A stretch of DNA of 64,000 nucleotides from NCBI GenBank assembly GCA_040768125.1, contig JAXGNG010000001.1, positions 1,550,001 through 1,614,000 of the forward strand, in the 5' to 3' direction. The translations under genes were made by a program, and so were the position numbers. The notes beneath the pieces are model-generated. The model was not told the origin of the DNA. It made no database searches and was given only the letters and a program-made list of their open reading frames with translations. Of this stretch, positions 33,437 through 42,549 are shown in pieces (positions within the stretch are counted from its first letter, which is position 1; every line of letters starts with the position of its first letter). Source of the DNA: RBG-16-49-21 sp040768125. Its GTDB lineage: Bacteria > Spirochaetota > UBA4802 > UBA5550.

Positions 33437-34732
33437 ATGAAAATCAGGCTCATCGCATCAACCGGCGTCCTACTCCTTGTCTTCATTGCGTCATCTGCCC
33501 ATGCCTACCGGACGAAGTTCGTCATCCCCTGGCCGGTACCCTATTACCCCGGGAGCGGCGTCTTCCAGGTCAACGATTATTCCGTGGCGCCCTTCAACAA
33601 GGTGAAGATGAAGGTCTACTCTCTCGACGGGGAGGAGGTGAACGAGGGCGTGTTTCCCGGGTATCCCGCCATCTGGAACGGCCGCGACAGGAGCGGGAAC
33701 CGCGTGGAGCCGGGAATGTACGTCATCGACATCGAATCGGAGGACGTGCTGACCGGTCTCCACGGCCGCAAGACCATGAAAATCCTGGCCAGCGGAAGGA
33801 GCCGGGGCACCTTCAGCCGCGGGGGATGGGCCGGGGCCAAGTACGTGGCCATGGGAAGGACCGGCGAGGTGACGGCGGACGACGTCTTCTCGATCTACTG
33901 GAACCCCGCGGGGCTGACGGAGCTCAGGAACACCCAGATAATGACGGAGAAAGAGATCCGGGAAAAGGCGAAAAGGGGGGATATCGGGGAGATCAGCGAG
34001 GGTGAACTGGTCAGGTTCTCCGAGGAGGAAAAGAGCTTCTACGTGCAGACCGGTTTCAGCGGCTCCACACTCAACTTCGGCATCAAGACCGGGTTCTTCG
34101 GCATGGCGTTCAACCTTCCCAAGGGGGTCATGGGAATCGGGGCGTACACGATTTATTCAGGGGGCATTGACCGGAGGGACTTTCAGGGTGTCAGGACCGG
34201 GGAGCTCTCCTATATCGGATCCGCATTTTATCTTTCCTACGGCGTGTCCCTGGGCGTTTCCTCCTTCGGCTTCAGCGTGAAGGGCCTCTACGAGCGCGCC
34301 GGAAACGACGAGTTTCTCGGGACGGGGGTGGACCTGGGCACCCAGGTATACGTGCTCCCCTTTTTAAAGGTGGGCCTCATGGTGCAGGACCTCGGTACCG
34401 GGATGTATCCCCTTCAGGAGCGCTATTACATGAGCCAGCGCTATACCTTCGGGTATCCCACCCTGCGGCTGGGGATCGCCCTCATCACCAACAGGAATTT
34501 TACCCTGGCCGTCAGCGGTATCAAGAAACTGGACCAGAAGACCTTCGGGTACGGCGTCGGGGCTCAGTATGACATCATGAAATGGGCGTCGGTGTACATA
34601 GGACTGCAGAACCTGGTTTTTTCGGGGGGCCTTACCTTCCACGTCGTGCAGTTCGACGTTTCCTACGCCTTCACCATGGATATCGTGTCGAAGGGGTTCA
34701 ACCATAACGTCTCCGCCACCGTGATGTTCTGA
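33437..34732 (+). CDS. UPF0164/PorV-like outer-membrane protein
   Basis: A 431-residue exported protein. Residues 1-24 form a signal peptide (ending SSAHA). Residues 30-120 resemble a FlgD-type Ig fold (VKMKVYSLDGEEV, AIWNGRDRSGNRVEPGMYVIDI). The rest is a beta-barrel of the PorV/UPF0164 group, distantly FadL-like: the entry motif AMGRTGEVTADDVFSIYWNP is typical, and the protein ends in Phe (SATVMF), as outer-membrane barrels often do. Related proteins occur as families in spirochaetes. It may import hydrophobic compounds. The in-frame ATG at 33437 follows GGGGAAAC. Confidence 0.82.
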   Translation: MKIRLIASTGVLLLVFIASSAHAYRTKFVIPWPVPYYPGSGVFQVNDYSVAPFNKVKMKVYSLDGEEVNEGVFPGYPAIWNGRDRSGNRVEPGMYVIDIESEDVLTGLHGRKTMKILASGRSRGTFSRGGWAGAKYVAMGRTGEVTADDVFSIYWNPAGLTELRNTQIMTEKEIREKAKRGDIGEISEGELVRFSEEEKSFYVQTGFSGSTLNFGIKTGFFGMAFNLPKGVMGIGAYTIYSGGIDRRDFQGVRTGELSYIGSAFYLSYGVSLGVSSFGFSVKGLYERAGNDEFLGTGVDLGTQVYVLPFLKVGLMVQDLGTGMYPLQERYYMSQRYTFGYPTLRLGIALITNRNFTLAVSGIKKLDQKTFGYGVGAQYDIMKWASVYIGLQNLVFSGGLTFHVVQFDVSYAFTMDIVSKGFNHNVSATVMF

Positions 34733-34741
34733 GGAGGGACC

Positions 34742-35551
34742 GTGGCGTCGTACCGCATCATGGGCATTCTCAACGTGACGCCCGATTCGTTTTACGACGG
34801 GGGGAAATACGCCGGGAGAGAAAGGGCCGTTGAGAAGGCCTACAGGATCAGGGACGAGGGGGCCGACATCATCGACGTCGGGGGAGAATCCTCGAGGCCC
34901 GGTTCCCGCCCCGTCCCGGCGGGCGAGGAGATGGACCGGGTCTGCCCGGTGATCGAGGCGATCGCCCACGATATCGGGATACCGATTTCCGTGGACACCA
35001 CGAAACCGGAGGTGGCCAGTGCGGCCCTCTCGGCGGGGGCCTCGATGGTGAACGACATCAGCGGCCTGGCCTCCGACGAAGGGATCGCCTCCGCCGTCGC
35101 CGAGCGGGGCGCGGGGCTGGTGCTGATGCACATGCGGGGAACGCCGCAGATCATGCAGGAGGACCCGCGCTACGATGACCTCATCGGCGAGATACGGGGG
35201 TTTCTCGCCGGGGCCGTCCGCCGGGCGGTCGAGGCGGGCGTTGACCGCTCGGGGATCATCGTCGACCCGGGCATCGGTTTCGGCAAGACGATGGAGGACA
35301 ACTATCGCATCATCGCGAACCTCCGCGAGTTCAGGGCCCTGGGGTTTCCCGTTTTGGTGGGGCTTTCCCGGAAGTCGCTGATCGGGCGCCTCTACGAGGG
35401 GGAGGAGGACCGGCTACCCGCCACCCTGGCGCTCAACACCGCGGCGGTCCTGAACGGCGCGGACATCATCCGGGTCCATGACGTGAGGGAGCACCGCCTG
35501 GCCCTCGCGGGGCTAGAAATGCTGAAGAGGGTTTCGGAAAACGATGGGTGA
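34742..35551 (+). CDS. folP: Dihydropteroate synthase
   Basis: A 269-residue enzyme joining p-aminobenzoate to the pterin in folate synthesis, the target of sulfonamides. GILNVTPDSFYDGG, DVGGESSRPGS, SVDTTKPEVA, VNDISG, DPGIGFGKT and GLSRKSLIGR appear in order. It starts with GTG behind an AGGAGGG ribosome site and ends 8 bases inside cdaA, so cdaA translation is probably coupled to it. Confidence 0.96.
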   Translation: MASYRIMGILNVTPDSFYDGGKYAGRERAVEKAYRIRDEGADIIDVGGESSRPGSRPVPAGEEMDRVCPVIEAIAHDIGIPISVDTTKPEVASAALSAGASMVNDISGLASDEGIASAVAERGAGLVLMHMRGTPQIMQEDPRYDDLIGEIRGFLAGAVRRAVEAGVDRSGIIVDPGIGFGKTMEDNYRIIANLREFRALGFPVLVGLSRKSLIGRLYEGEEDRLPATLALNTAAVLNGADIIRVHDVREHRLALAGLEMLKRVSENDG

Positions 35552-36359
35552 GCTGACCAATACCATGTTCTACTACACGAGGGTATTCTGGGACTACTTC
35601 CGGAATGTCATTGATATCGTTCTCGTGGCCTTTATTTTCTACCTGGTCTACCGGTTCCTCGCCAATACCCGGGCGATCCAGCTCCTCAGGGGAGTGATGA
35701 TCATTATCATCGTCGCCATCCTGGCGAAGTTCCTCCGTTTTGACACCCTTGACTGGCTCATCACCAACATCGCCTCGTCGGTCGTCATCGCGATGATCAT
35801 CCTGTTCCAGCCGGAGCTGCGCCGCCTGATCACGCAGTTCGGCCAGAGGAACTGGATCGCCGCCGAGGCCGACAAGGAGGCGTTCCCCCTCGATGAGCTG
35901 GTCAGCGCCGTGGTCTCGATGTCCGAGGAGCGGGTCGGCTCGCTGATCGTGATCGAGCGGAACACGGGCCTCAGGAGCTATGCAGAGTCGGGCGTCTACG
36001 TCAACGCGGACATATCGGAGGAGTTCATCCGGACCATCTTCCATCCCCTGACGCCCCTCCATGACGGCGCGATCATCCTCCAGGGCGGGAGGATCACCGC
36101 GGCGGCCTGTTATCTACCCCTGAGCGATTCGAAGCAGCTGAAAAAACAGCACGGCGCCCGCCACCGCGCCGCCCTGGGCATCGCCGAGGAGACGGACGCA
36201 CTGGTGCTCCTTACCTCCGAGGAGACCGGCAGCATCTCCATCATGGTGAACGGGAGGTTTTTCCCCAAGGTCCGCGTTACGGACCTCAAGAACATGATCC
36301 TCTTCTTCATGAACCCGAAGACCGCGCATGAGGAAAAATACCGGATTCCGAAATCATAG
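35544..36359 (+). CDS. cdaA: Diadenylate cyclase CdaA
   Basis: A 271-residue membrane enzyme that makes c-di-AMP from two ATP. Three N-terminal helices (about residues 15-90) are followed by a DAC domain with the catalytic DGA motif in PLHDGAIIL and the RHR motif in GARHRAALG. The 15-residue tail is polar. cdaR follows after 9 bases, the order known from Firmicutes, but here folP replaces an upstream partner and glmM is absent. Confidence 0.95.
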   Translation: MGELTNTMFYYTRVFWDYFRNVIDIVLVAFIFYLVYRFLANTRAIQLLRGVMIIIIVAILAKFLRFDTLDWLITNIASSVVIAMIILFQPELRRLITQFGQRNWIAAEADKEAFPLDELVSAVVSMSEERVGSLIVIERNTGLRSYAESGVYVNADISEEFIRTIFHPLTPLHDGAIILQGGRITAAACYLPLSDSKQLKKQHGARHRAALGIAEETDALVLLTSEETGSISIMVNGRFFPKVRVTDLKNMILFFMNPKTAHEEKYRIPKS

Positions 36360-36368
36360 GGCGGAGAA

Positions 36369-37403
36369 ATGAAACGACTACGGAAACGCATGATCGCCAT
36401 GGTGAAGGAGCGCGATTTCCTCGCCAAGATCGGAAGCCTTCTCCTGGCGGTGATCCTCTGGGCCTTCATCGCCGCGGGGAAGACGGAAACCCTCAGGTTC
36501 AGGATCCCGATCACGGTCAACAACCTCTCCGCGGACTTTGTCATATCGTCAATGTCCGACACGTACGCATCCATCGTCGCCGAGGGGTCGCGCGAGCAGC
36601 TGAAAAGCTTTAATGTCAGGAATATCAAGGCCTTCGTGGACCTGGAGGGCGCGTCGCCCGGTGAGCCCGGGAGCTACCCGATAGTTCTGGAAAAGGGCCA
36701 GGTGTCAGAGGAGGTCTCCGTGACCCTGGTGAACGATGCGGTCACCGTCGACATCGAGGCCAGGGTGGAAAAATGGATCGACGTGGTTCCGAACATCGTG
36801 GGCACGGTGAAAAAGGGAAAGATCATCGTGGACAAGACGGTCTTCCCCGAACGCGTCAGGATATCAGGTCCGAAGTCGGCCGTGGCGTCGGTAAACTCGG
36901 TCATGACCCAGCCCGTGACGGTGGAGAACGAGACGGGGGATATCCAGAGGCAGGTTGGCCTGGAACGGGAGGACCTGGGGGACCTCCAGTTCAGCGAGAG
37001 GGTGTTCGCCGTGAAGGTCGTGATCGCGGACATGAAGGACCTCACGGTGATCACGGTACCGGCGGTGATGCGGAATGAAAACAATGACTACGAGTATGAG
37101 ATTCGGGAGCCCGATGTCGAGATCTACGTGCGCTCGCGGCTCAACAGGGTGATCACCCCGGAGGACGTCGATGTCTACGTCGATGCGGGAAAAATCATCC
37201 TGAAGGGCGCCTTCGACGAGGAGGGAACCGCGGAGGTCTTCCGCGAGGTCCCCGTTTCCGTCCTCGGACGGACCTTTCCCGGATCAGATATCATATCGAT
37301 CATGCCGAAAAAAAAGACGGTCAGGATAGCCAGGAGGCAGGCGGAACCAGAACCTGGACCGGAACCGGAGCCGAAGCCGGAGGAAAAGGATGGCACGAAT
37401 TAA
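36369..37403 (+). CDS. cdaR: YbbR/CdaR regulator of diadenylate cyclase
   Basis: A 344-residue protein with one N-terminal membrane helix (about residues 20-38, SLLLAVILWAFIAAG) and three or more YbbR-type beta domains (VTVDIEARVEKWIDVVPNIVG is one repeat start). CdaR binds CdaA outside the membrane and tunes c-di-AMP output. The C-terminus is a Pro-Glu repeat (EPEPGPEPEPKPE), probably a flexible tail. It overlaps pdxJ by 14 bases. Confidence 0.9.
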   Translation: MKRLRKRMIAMVKERDFLAKIGSLLLAVILWAFIAAGKTETLRFRIPITVNNLSADFVISSMSDTYASIVAEGSREQLKSFNVRNIKAFVDLEGASPGEPGSYPIVLEKGQVSEEVSVTLVNDAVTVDIEARVEKWIDVVPNIVGTVKKGKIIVDKTVFPERVRISGPKSAVASVNSVMTQPVTVENETGDIQRQVGLEREDLGDLQFSERVFAVKVVIADMKDLTVITVPAVMRNENNDYEYEIREPDVEIYVRSRLNRVITPEDVDVYVDAGKIILKGAFDEEGTAEVFREVPVSVLGRTFPGSDIISIMPKKKTVRIARRQAEPEPGPEPEPKPEEKDGTN

Positions 37404-38142
37404 ACTCTGCGTGAACATCGATCATATCGCCACGCTCCGCCAGGCCAGGGGGAGCGTCTATCCTGACCCGATCGAGGGGGCGAGGATCTGCGAGGAGAGC
37501 GGCGCCCACGGCATCACCGTGCACCTCCGGGAGGACCGACGCCACATTCAGGACCGGGACGTCGTCGAGCTGAAGCGGGTCGTCCGGGGGAAATACAACC
37601 TTGAGATGGCGCTATCCGACGAGATCATCGATCTCGCCCTGGACGTGAAACCGGACCAGGTAACCCTGGTGCCGGAGAAGCGCGAGGAACTCACCACTGA
37701 GGGCGGGCTCGACGTGGCGGCCCATTTCGAACGGATACGGTCCCTGGTGCCGCGCTTTCACGATGCCGGCATCCTGGTCTCCCTCTTCATCGAACCGGAC
37801 CCCGGGATCGTCAGCCTTTCCAGGGAGGCGGGGGCTGATTACGTCGAGCTCCACACCGGCGCCTACTGCACAGGGGCCGACGCCTGGGGCGGCGATCTGG
37901 CCGGTCCGCTCCCTCCGGGCGTGAAGGACCGCCTCGCCGCGATTCACGACGCCGCGGGACACGCGGTCCGGACCGGGATCGGTGTGAACGCCGGCCACGG
38001 CCTGAACGCCTACAACCTCGCCCCGGTCCTCGGCGCGCCGGGACTTGACGAGCTGAATATCGGCCATTCTATCGTTTCCAGTGCGGTATTTCTCGGGCTT
38101 GCCGGCGCGGTAAAAGAGCTGCTTGACATAATCGGGCGGTGA
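37390..38142 (+). CDS. pdxJ: Pyridoxine 5'-phosphate synthase
   Basis: A 250-residue TIM-barrel enzyme that forms the pyridine ring in the DXP-dependent vitamin B6 pathway. CVNIDHIATLRQARG, TVHLREDRRHIQDRD, VPEKREELTTEGGLD and the C-terminal NIGHSIVSSAVF are intact. The substrate deoxyxylulose phosphate comes from dxs, which is encoded in the same run. It overlaps cdaR by 14 bases and the next gene by four. Confidence 0.96.
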   Translation: MARIKLCVNIDHIATLRQARGSVYPDPIEGARICEESGAHGITVHLREDRRHIQDRDVVELKRVVRGKYNLEMALSDEIIDLALDVKPDQVTLVPEKREELTTEGGLDVAAHFERIRSLVPRFHDAGILVSLFIEPDPGIVSLSREAGADYVELHTGAYCTGADAWGGDLAGPLPPGVKDRLAAIHDAAGHAVRTGIGVNAGHGLNAYNLAPVLGAPGLDELNIGHSIVSSAVFLGLAGAVKELLDIIGR

Positions 38143-38387
38143 CGGCGCAATGGCGTTACGAGGTGCGGCACGTGATTTCAACGTTATTCAAAATATTGTT
38201 CATTGTCGGGTTCATTTACGTGCTCTACAACCTGGTCCGCATGTTTTTCGGCCTGGGCTCGGCGCTGAAGGAGAGGCGCCGGCGCGAGGAGCAGCTTCGC
38301 CAGGAAGGGCCGCGTTCCGGCGGCATGAAGCGGGGAAAAGACCGGGAAGTGATCGAGCTTGAAAAAGATCAGTACAGGGTAGAGTAA
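38139..38387 (+). CDS. Small single-helix membrane protein (DUF4834-like)
   Basis: An 82-residue protein with one helix (about 15-37) and a strongly charged cytosolic tail ending in VIELEKDQYRVE. This layout resembles DUF4834 proteins of Bacteroidetes. It begins with GTG inside the pdxJ stop codon, with a downstream GTG at 38172 as alternative. Function unknown. Confidence 0.6.
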   Translation: MTAQWRYEVRHVISTLFKILFIVGFIYVLYNLVRMFFGLGSALKERRRREEQLRQEGPRSGGMKRGKDREVIELEKDQYRVE

Positions 38388-38406
38388 TACGGTTGCAGGT
38401 AACGCC

Positions 38407-38814
38407 ATGACACGAGTGTCCGCAGTGGCCGCCGCTATCGTCCTTTCCCTCGCGGTTCTCGCGTGCGGGGGGATGAAGGGTGAGTTCGGATTCAAGAGGT
38501 TCGGCGATGACGCCTATCGCCGCGCCGTTGAAGCGCCCGAGTTTCTCTCCGACGAGGAGATCGCCTGGGTCTATCGATTCGGGAAAAAATACGGTGAGCG
38601 CGACATCGGCGTCATTTACCAGAAGAAGGAATTGGTCTGGGTCGAGGTTTTTTCCAGGGTCGACAGGATCGACGCTGCACGGCAGTCCGTCTACGGCGAC
38701 ATAAAGGGACTTGAGCCGGGAGATTACCGGATCATGCTCACGGAACTGCGCCGCGACAACCGGATCATAGATACCGCGGATTTCATCATATACGAGCGCG
38801 CTGAAGAGGAGTGA
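38407..38814 (+). CDS. Small lipoprotein of unknown function
   Basis: A 135-residue protein with a signal peptide and lipobox VLAC (about residue 20). The mature part is mostly polar, with aromatic-rich helices (EEIAWVYRFGKKYGERDIGV) and a beta hairpin end (YRIMLTELRRDNRIIDTADF). It is the last gene of the pdxJ run and overlaps the convergent small membrane gene by 29 bases. I do not recognise the family. Confidence 0.7.
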   Translation: MTRVSAVAAAIVLSLAVLACGGMKGEFGFKRFGDDAYRRAVEAPEFLSDEEIAWVYRFGKKYGERDIGVIYQKKELVWVEVFSRVDRIDAARQSVYGDIKGLEPGDYRIMLTELRRDNRIIDTADFIIYERAEEE

Positions 38815-39085
38815 CCCCCGGGGCCGTCACAACGCCCCGGCCGGGGTGATTTCCAGAATCCCGCATTCCCGCCATGCGCGTTTCCACGCAGCGTTCCACT
38901 TTAATCACCGCAGGTTTCCGGCCGGTATACACCACGTACGCCGAGTAGAGCACCAGAAGGGCGAGGAGTACCAGGGCGAGCTTGATGAGCTTCTTGATCG
39001 CGGAAAGTACGATAAGAATGCTTATGATCACCGCGGCGGTGAAGACGAGTTTGTTGGCGGTGAGCGCCGTGATGAACGTTTCCAT
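38786..39085 (-). CDS. Small membrane protein behind the tRNA-Met pair
   Basis: A 99-residue protein with two hydrophobic stretches (about 12-28 and 34-52) forming a hairpin, then a polar tail. The membrane part is convincing; the tail beyond about residue 75 (rich in Gly, Pro and Arg) overlaps the convergent lipoprotein gene and may be read-through. No ribosome site is evident. It lies 25 bases behind the elongator tRNA on the same strand, so it could be carried on the tRNA transcript. Confidence 0.5.
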   Translation of the reverse strand: METFITALTANKLVFTAAVIISILIVLSAIKKLIKLALVLLALLVLYSAYVVYTGRKPAVIKVERCVETRMAGMRDSGNHPGRGVVTAPGVTPLQRARI

Positions 39086-39109
39086 TTACTGAAGCATGTA
39101 CCGGGGTAT

Positions 39110-39183
39110 TAGCGAGGGAGGGATTCGAACCCTCCACGCCACGGGTATGAGCCGTGTGCTCTAACCATCTGAGCTACCTCGCC
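39110..39183 (-). tRNA. tRNA-Met (CAT), elongator type
   Basis: A 74-base cloverleaf on the minus strand: acceptor GGCGAGG pairing with CCTCGCT (G-U wobble at 1-72), D-arm GCTC/GAGC, anticodon stem CACGG/CCGTG with loop CTCATAC and T-arm GAGGG-TTCGAAT-CCCTC. The discriminator is A and no CCA is encoded. The anticodon CAT allows methionine or lysidine-modified isoleucine; the body looks like elongator Met. Confidence 0.85.
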
Positions 39184-39189
39184 GTTGAT

Positions 39190-39262
<73 letters not shown>

Positions 39263-39273
39263 ATATGACCGCC

Positions 39274-39301
39274 ACGCTATAGAATAAGGCGACGGTGTCA
39301 A
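39274..39301 (-). promoter_or_regulatory. Proximal promoter of the tRNA-Met pair with A-tract
   Basis: On the minus strand TTGACA (39296-39301), 16 bases, TAGCGT (39274-39279). Eight As (39303-39310 as Ts on plus) lie directly upstream of the -35, like an UP element of a stable-RNA promoter. The first tRNA begins 12 bases after the -10. Confidence 0.75.
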
Positions 39302-39314
39302 CTTTTTTTTGGCG

Positions 39315-39338
39315 TTTATGGATGACCGCCTCCATAAA
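39315..39338. repeat. Inverted repeat between the tRNA promoters
   Basis: TTTATGGA (39315-39322) and TCCATAAA (39331-39338), a perfect 8-bp inverted repeat with an 8-base gap. It lies at the predicted start point of the distal promoter and could be an operator or a 5' hairpin. Confidence 0.75.
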
Positions 39339-39341
39339 GGA

Positions 39342-39370
39342 ATTATAGCAAAAAGGAGGAGGCCTTTCAA
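39342..39370 (-). promoter_or_regulatory. Distal promoter of the tRNA-Met pair
   Basis: On the minus strand TTGAAA (39365-39370), a 17-base spacer and a perfect TATAAT (39342-39347). It reads towards the tRNAs through the inverted repeat at 39315. Confidence 0.75.
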
Positions 39371-39436
39371 TAGAAAAGGGCGCCTTCCGGGCATATTTTC
39401 TTCACGGGTAATCCGTTCGCCCTGAGTAAAATTTTA

Positions 39437-39465
39437 TTGACTGGACAGGCGGAATGGCCCATCGT
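39437..39465 (+). promoter_or_regulatory. Weak promoter of the patatin gene
   Basis: TTGACT (39437-39442), 17 bases, CATCGT (39460-39465). The ATG at 39477 lies 11 bases later, again leaving a leader of only a few bases. The -10 match is poor. Confidence 0.4.
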
Positions 39466-39476
39466 ACGGGGTAGTT

Positions 39477-40478
39477 ATGCCGTCGGAGTTGCCTCTCATG
39501 TTCAACCCCCTAAAATATTTCAGGAATCGCAGCGTGGGCCTGGCCCTGGGCAGCGGGGGCGCCAAGGGGCTGGCGCACCTGGCCGTCATCGAGGAGCTGG
39601 AATCGATGGGAATACCGGTCCAGATGATCGCGGGGTCGAGCATCGGCGCCGTTGTCGGCGCGCTGTACGGCTGCGGGAGCCTTCAGCGCTTCAAGGAGGA
39701 CATACTGCGGCTCACCTTCAGGGACATGCTCACCTACATGGACCCCGTGGTGCCCCGGTCGGGCCTCATTGACGGGAAGGGCGTGATGAAGTTCCTCGAG
39801 CGCTACATACCCGGCGACGCGGCTATCGAAGACCTGAGGATTCCCCTGGCGGTGGTGGCCACGGATTACGAGAACGGAATGCCCGTCATCATCCGGAGCG
39901 GCAGCGTCCTCGAGGCCCTGAGGGCGAGCATTTCCATTCCCGGGGTGTTCGTTCCCGTCCGCTACCGCGAGACCCTTCTCGTGGACGGCGGCGTATCCAA
40001 CCCCCTTCCGGTGAACGTGGTCAAAAGGATGGGAGCCGGCATTACCGTCGCCGTCAATCTCCATCCCCGAATCAGGAAGGTCGGGTTGAGGAAATACGTG
40101 AAATCGAAAATGCCCCGGGAGGGTGATGAAGCGGATTCCCGCGACATCGAGCTCGTGAGCCAGGGAGGAAAATCCCCCCTCCCGCTGCCTGCCTCCGGGG
40201 CCGGGTGGCGCAGGGCCCTGGAGAAATGGGTGAGGCCCGCGGGGCGCGAGGGGATGCCGAACATCTTCGAGGTGATCGCCCGCTCCGTGGACATCATGGA
40301 GTACGTGAATACCGAGCTCCTGTTGAAATACAACAAGCCCTCTGTCCTGATCGAGCCCAACGTGATCAACGCGAGCACCCTCGGCTTCAACGAGGCCCGG
40401 AGCATCATCAACGAGGGATACCTCGCCTGCGCCCGGGTCAGGAAAAGCATTGTCCGGAGGATCGCCTACTGGGTGTAG
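39477..40478 (+). CDS. Patatin-like phospholipase (RssA/NTE type)
   Basis: A 333-residue acyl hydrolase. The oxyanion motif GLALGSGGAKGLAHLAV, the nucleophile GSSIG (Ser about residue 60) and the catalytic Asp in VDGGVSNPLP (about 170) are complete. It has no signal peptide. A second ATG at 39498 is possible. The C-terminal 100 residues are helical. ligA begins 56 bases downstream. The family cuts phospholipids or neutral lipids; the substrate is unknown. Confidence 0.88.
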   Translation: MPSELPLMFNPLKYFRNRSVGLALGSGGAKGLAHLAVIEELESMGIPVQMIAGSSIGAVVGALYGCGSLQRFKEDILRLTFRDMLTYMDPVVPRSGLIDGKGVMKFLERYIPGDAAIEDLRIPLAVVATDYENGMPVIIRSGSVLEALRASISIPGVFVPVRYRETLLVDGGVSNPLPVNVVKRMGAGITVAVNLHPRIRKVGLRKYVKSKMPREGDEADSRDIELVSQGGKSPLPLPASGAGWRRALEKWVRPAGREGMPNIFEVIARSVDIMEYVNTELLLKYNKPSVLIEPNVINASTLGFNEARSIINEGYLACARVRKSIVRRIAYWV

Positions 40479-40533
40479 CACGCCGGCCTGCCTCTCCCCG
40501 GCGCGGCCCCAGGGCGCGAAAGTGAAGAACGTC

Positions 40534-42549
40534 ATGTCCGAGGAACTGCGCGACATCAAGAAGCGGTATGACGAGCTCTGCGAGCTGATCACGGAGCACA
40601 ATTACCGCTACTATGAGCTGAACGATCCCGCCATAGACGACGCGGGTTACGACGCCCTGATGAGCGAGCTTCTCGATATCGAGGGGAGATTTCCGCGACT
40701 ACGCCGCGAGGATTCCCCCGCGGCGAGGGTGGGGGGCTTCGTGTCCCCGGCCTTTTCCGAGGTGCCCCACGACCCTCCCATGCTCTCCCTGGGAAACATC
40801 TTCAACGCGGAGGACCTGGCCGATTTCGACGCCCGATGCCGCAAGGGATCCGGCGCGGAGGGGGAGCTGCTCTATTCCATGGAGTTGAAGTACGACGGCC
40901 TGGCCGTGGAGGCGGTCTACGAGAAGGGACGCCTTGTCATGGGGTCCACCAGGGGGAACGGCGAGACCGGCGAGAACGTGACCAGGAACCTGGCCACGGT
41001 CCCGGCAATTCCGGCGACCCTCCCGCCGGAGGCCCCGGGGTACCTTTCGGTGCGCGGTGAGGTCTTCATGTGCCACGACGCCTTCGAGCGTCTCAATAAA
41101 ACGCGCGAGGAGAGGGGCGAGCCACCCTTCGCGAATCCACGAAACGCCGCGGCGGGGAGCCTCCGCCAGCTTGACCCGGCGGTCACGGCGGAGCGTTCCC
41201 TGGACGCCGCCTTCTACGGCGCCGGCAGGATCACCGGGGACCTTGACGTGAGGGACCAGGGGGGGCTTTTCGATTCCCTGAGGCGCCTCGGGATACCCGT
41301 GAGCCTGCACGCCGATACCGGCGGTCTCGACAGGGTTCGGGAGTACTACGGGCAGTGGCTCGAGCGGCGCCACACCCTTGATTTCGACATCGACGGCATC
41401 GTGATAAAGGTTTCCGATTTCGACGCCCGGGAGCGCCTTGGCGCCACGACGAAGGCGCCCCGGTGGGCCGTGGCGTGGAAGTTCCCGGCACGGGAGGCGC
41501 TGACCGCCCTTGAATCGGTCGATTTCCAGGTGGGACGCACGGGGATCGTCACCCCCGTGGCAAACCTGGCACCGATCAACATCGGCGGAGTCATAGTGAA
41601 GAGGGCGACACTCCACAACTTCGACGAGGTGAAGCGCCTGGACGTCAGGATAGGGGACACCGTGAAGGTGATACGCGCCGGCGACGTGATCCCCAAGGTC
41701 GTGGAGGTGGTGCGCCACGGGGGGGGGCCCGCCGGGGAGGAGATCCATCCCCCGGGGAGCTGTCCCTCCTGCGGCGAGCCCCTCAAACGGGAAGACGTCT
41801 TCCTCCGGTGCGTGAATCCCCGGTGCGAATCGAAGCGCTTCGAGTCCCTCCGGCATTTCGTCTCAAAGGACGGCATGGACATCGAGTTTTTCGGCCCCGA
41901 GCTGGTGGCGCGCCTCAGCGACGCGGGGAAGCTCCGCACGCCGGCCGATTTCTTCCGCCTTGACCGGGAGACGCTTCTTACCATGGAGCGGATGGGTGAG
42001 AAGCTCGCGGACAAGATAATCGAATCCGTCAACGCGCGCCGCCGCGTCACCCTTTCCCGATTTCTCCAGGCCCTGGGGATCCGCAACGTCGGGGGGCATA
42101 TCGCCTCCGTCATCGCCGCGCACGCCGGGAGCCTTCGCCGCCTCATGGAGATGTCCGCTGATGAGCTGACGGAGGCCCACGAGGTCGGCCCCGGCGTGGC
42201 GGAGTCGGTCCGCGCCTTTTTCGATGACGCGGAAAGCAGGGGGCTCGTCGACGACATGATCGACGCGGGCGTGACGGTCGAGGACGAGCGGGTCCGGGTC
42301 GTCGAAAAAAACGATGTCACCGGGAAAACCTTCGTGGTGACCGGGACCCTGGACCGCCTTACCCGCCAGGAGGCGGAGTCGGCGGTGAAGCGCCTCGGGG
42401 GGAGGGCCGCGGGATCCGTGAGCCGGAAAACCGACTACCTGGTCGCGGGGCGGGAGCCGGGATCGAAGCTCGACCGGGCCCGCGAGCTCGGCGTGACCAT
42501 CATCGGGGAGGAGGAGTTCATGGCCATGATAGGCGGGGGGGATGAATGA
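40534..42549 (+). CDS. ligA: NAD-dependent DNA ligase
   Basis: A 671-residue ligase sealing nicks in replication and repair. Domain order is normal: Ia (YYELNDPAIDDAGYDAL), adenylation with the Lys in MELKYDGLAVEA (about residue 117), OB fold, zinc finger (CPSCGEP...CVNPRC), helix-hairpin-helix repeats (LQALGIRNVGGHIAS) and a C-terminal BRCT domain (about 590-671). The ATG at 40534 has only a weak ribosome site. It shares ATGA with lnt. Confidence 0.97.
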   Translation: MSEELRDIKKRYDELCELITEHNYRYYELNDPAIDDAGYDALMSELLDIEGRFPRLRREDSPAARVGGFVSPAFSEVPHDPPMLSLGNIFNAEDLADFDARCRKGSGAEGELLYSMELKYDGLAVEAVYEKGRLVMGSTRGNGETGENVTRNLATVPAIPATLPPEAPGYLSVRGEVFMCHDAFERLNKTREERGEPPFANPRNAAAGSLRQLDPAVTAERSLDAAFYGAGRITGDLDVRDQGGLFDSLRRLGIPVSLHADTGGLDRVREYYGQWLERRHTLDFDIDGIVIKVSDFDARERLGATTKAPRWAVAWKFPAREALTALESVDFQVGRTGIVTPVANLAPINIGGVIVKRATLHNFDEVKRLDVRIGDTVKVIRAGDVIPKVVEVVRHGGGPAGEEIHPPGSCPSCGEPLKREDVFLRCVNPRCESKRFESLRHFVSKDGMDIEFFGPELVARLSDAGKLRTPADFFRLDRETLLTMERMGEKLADKIIESVNARRRVTLSRFLQALGIRNVGGHIASVIAAHAGSLRRLMEMSADELTEAHEVGPGVAESVRAFFDDAESRGLVDDMIDAGVTVEDERVRVVEKNDVTGKTFVVTGTLDRLTRQEAESAVKRLGGRAAGSVSRKTDYLVAGREPGSKLDRARELGVTIIGEEEFMAMIGGGDE

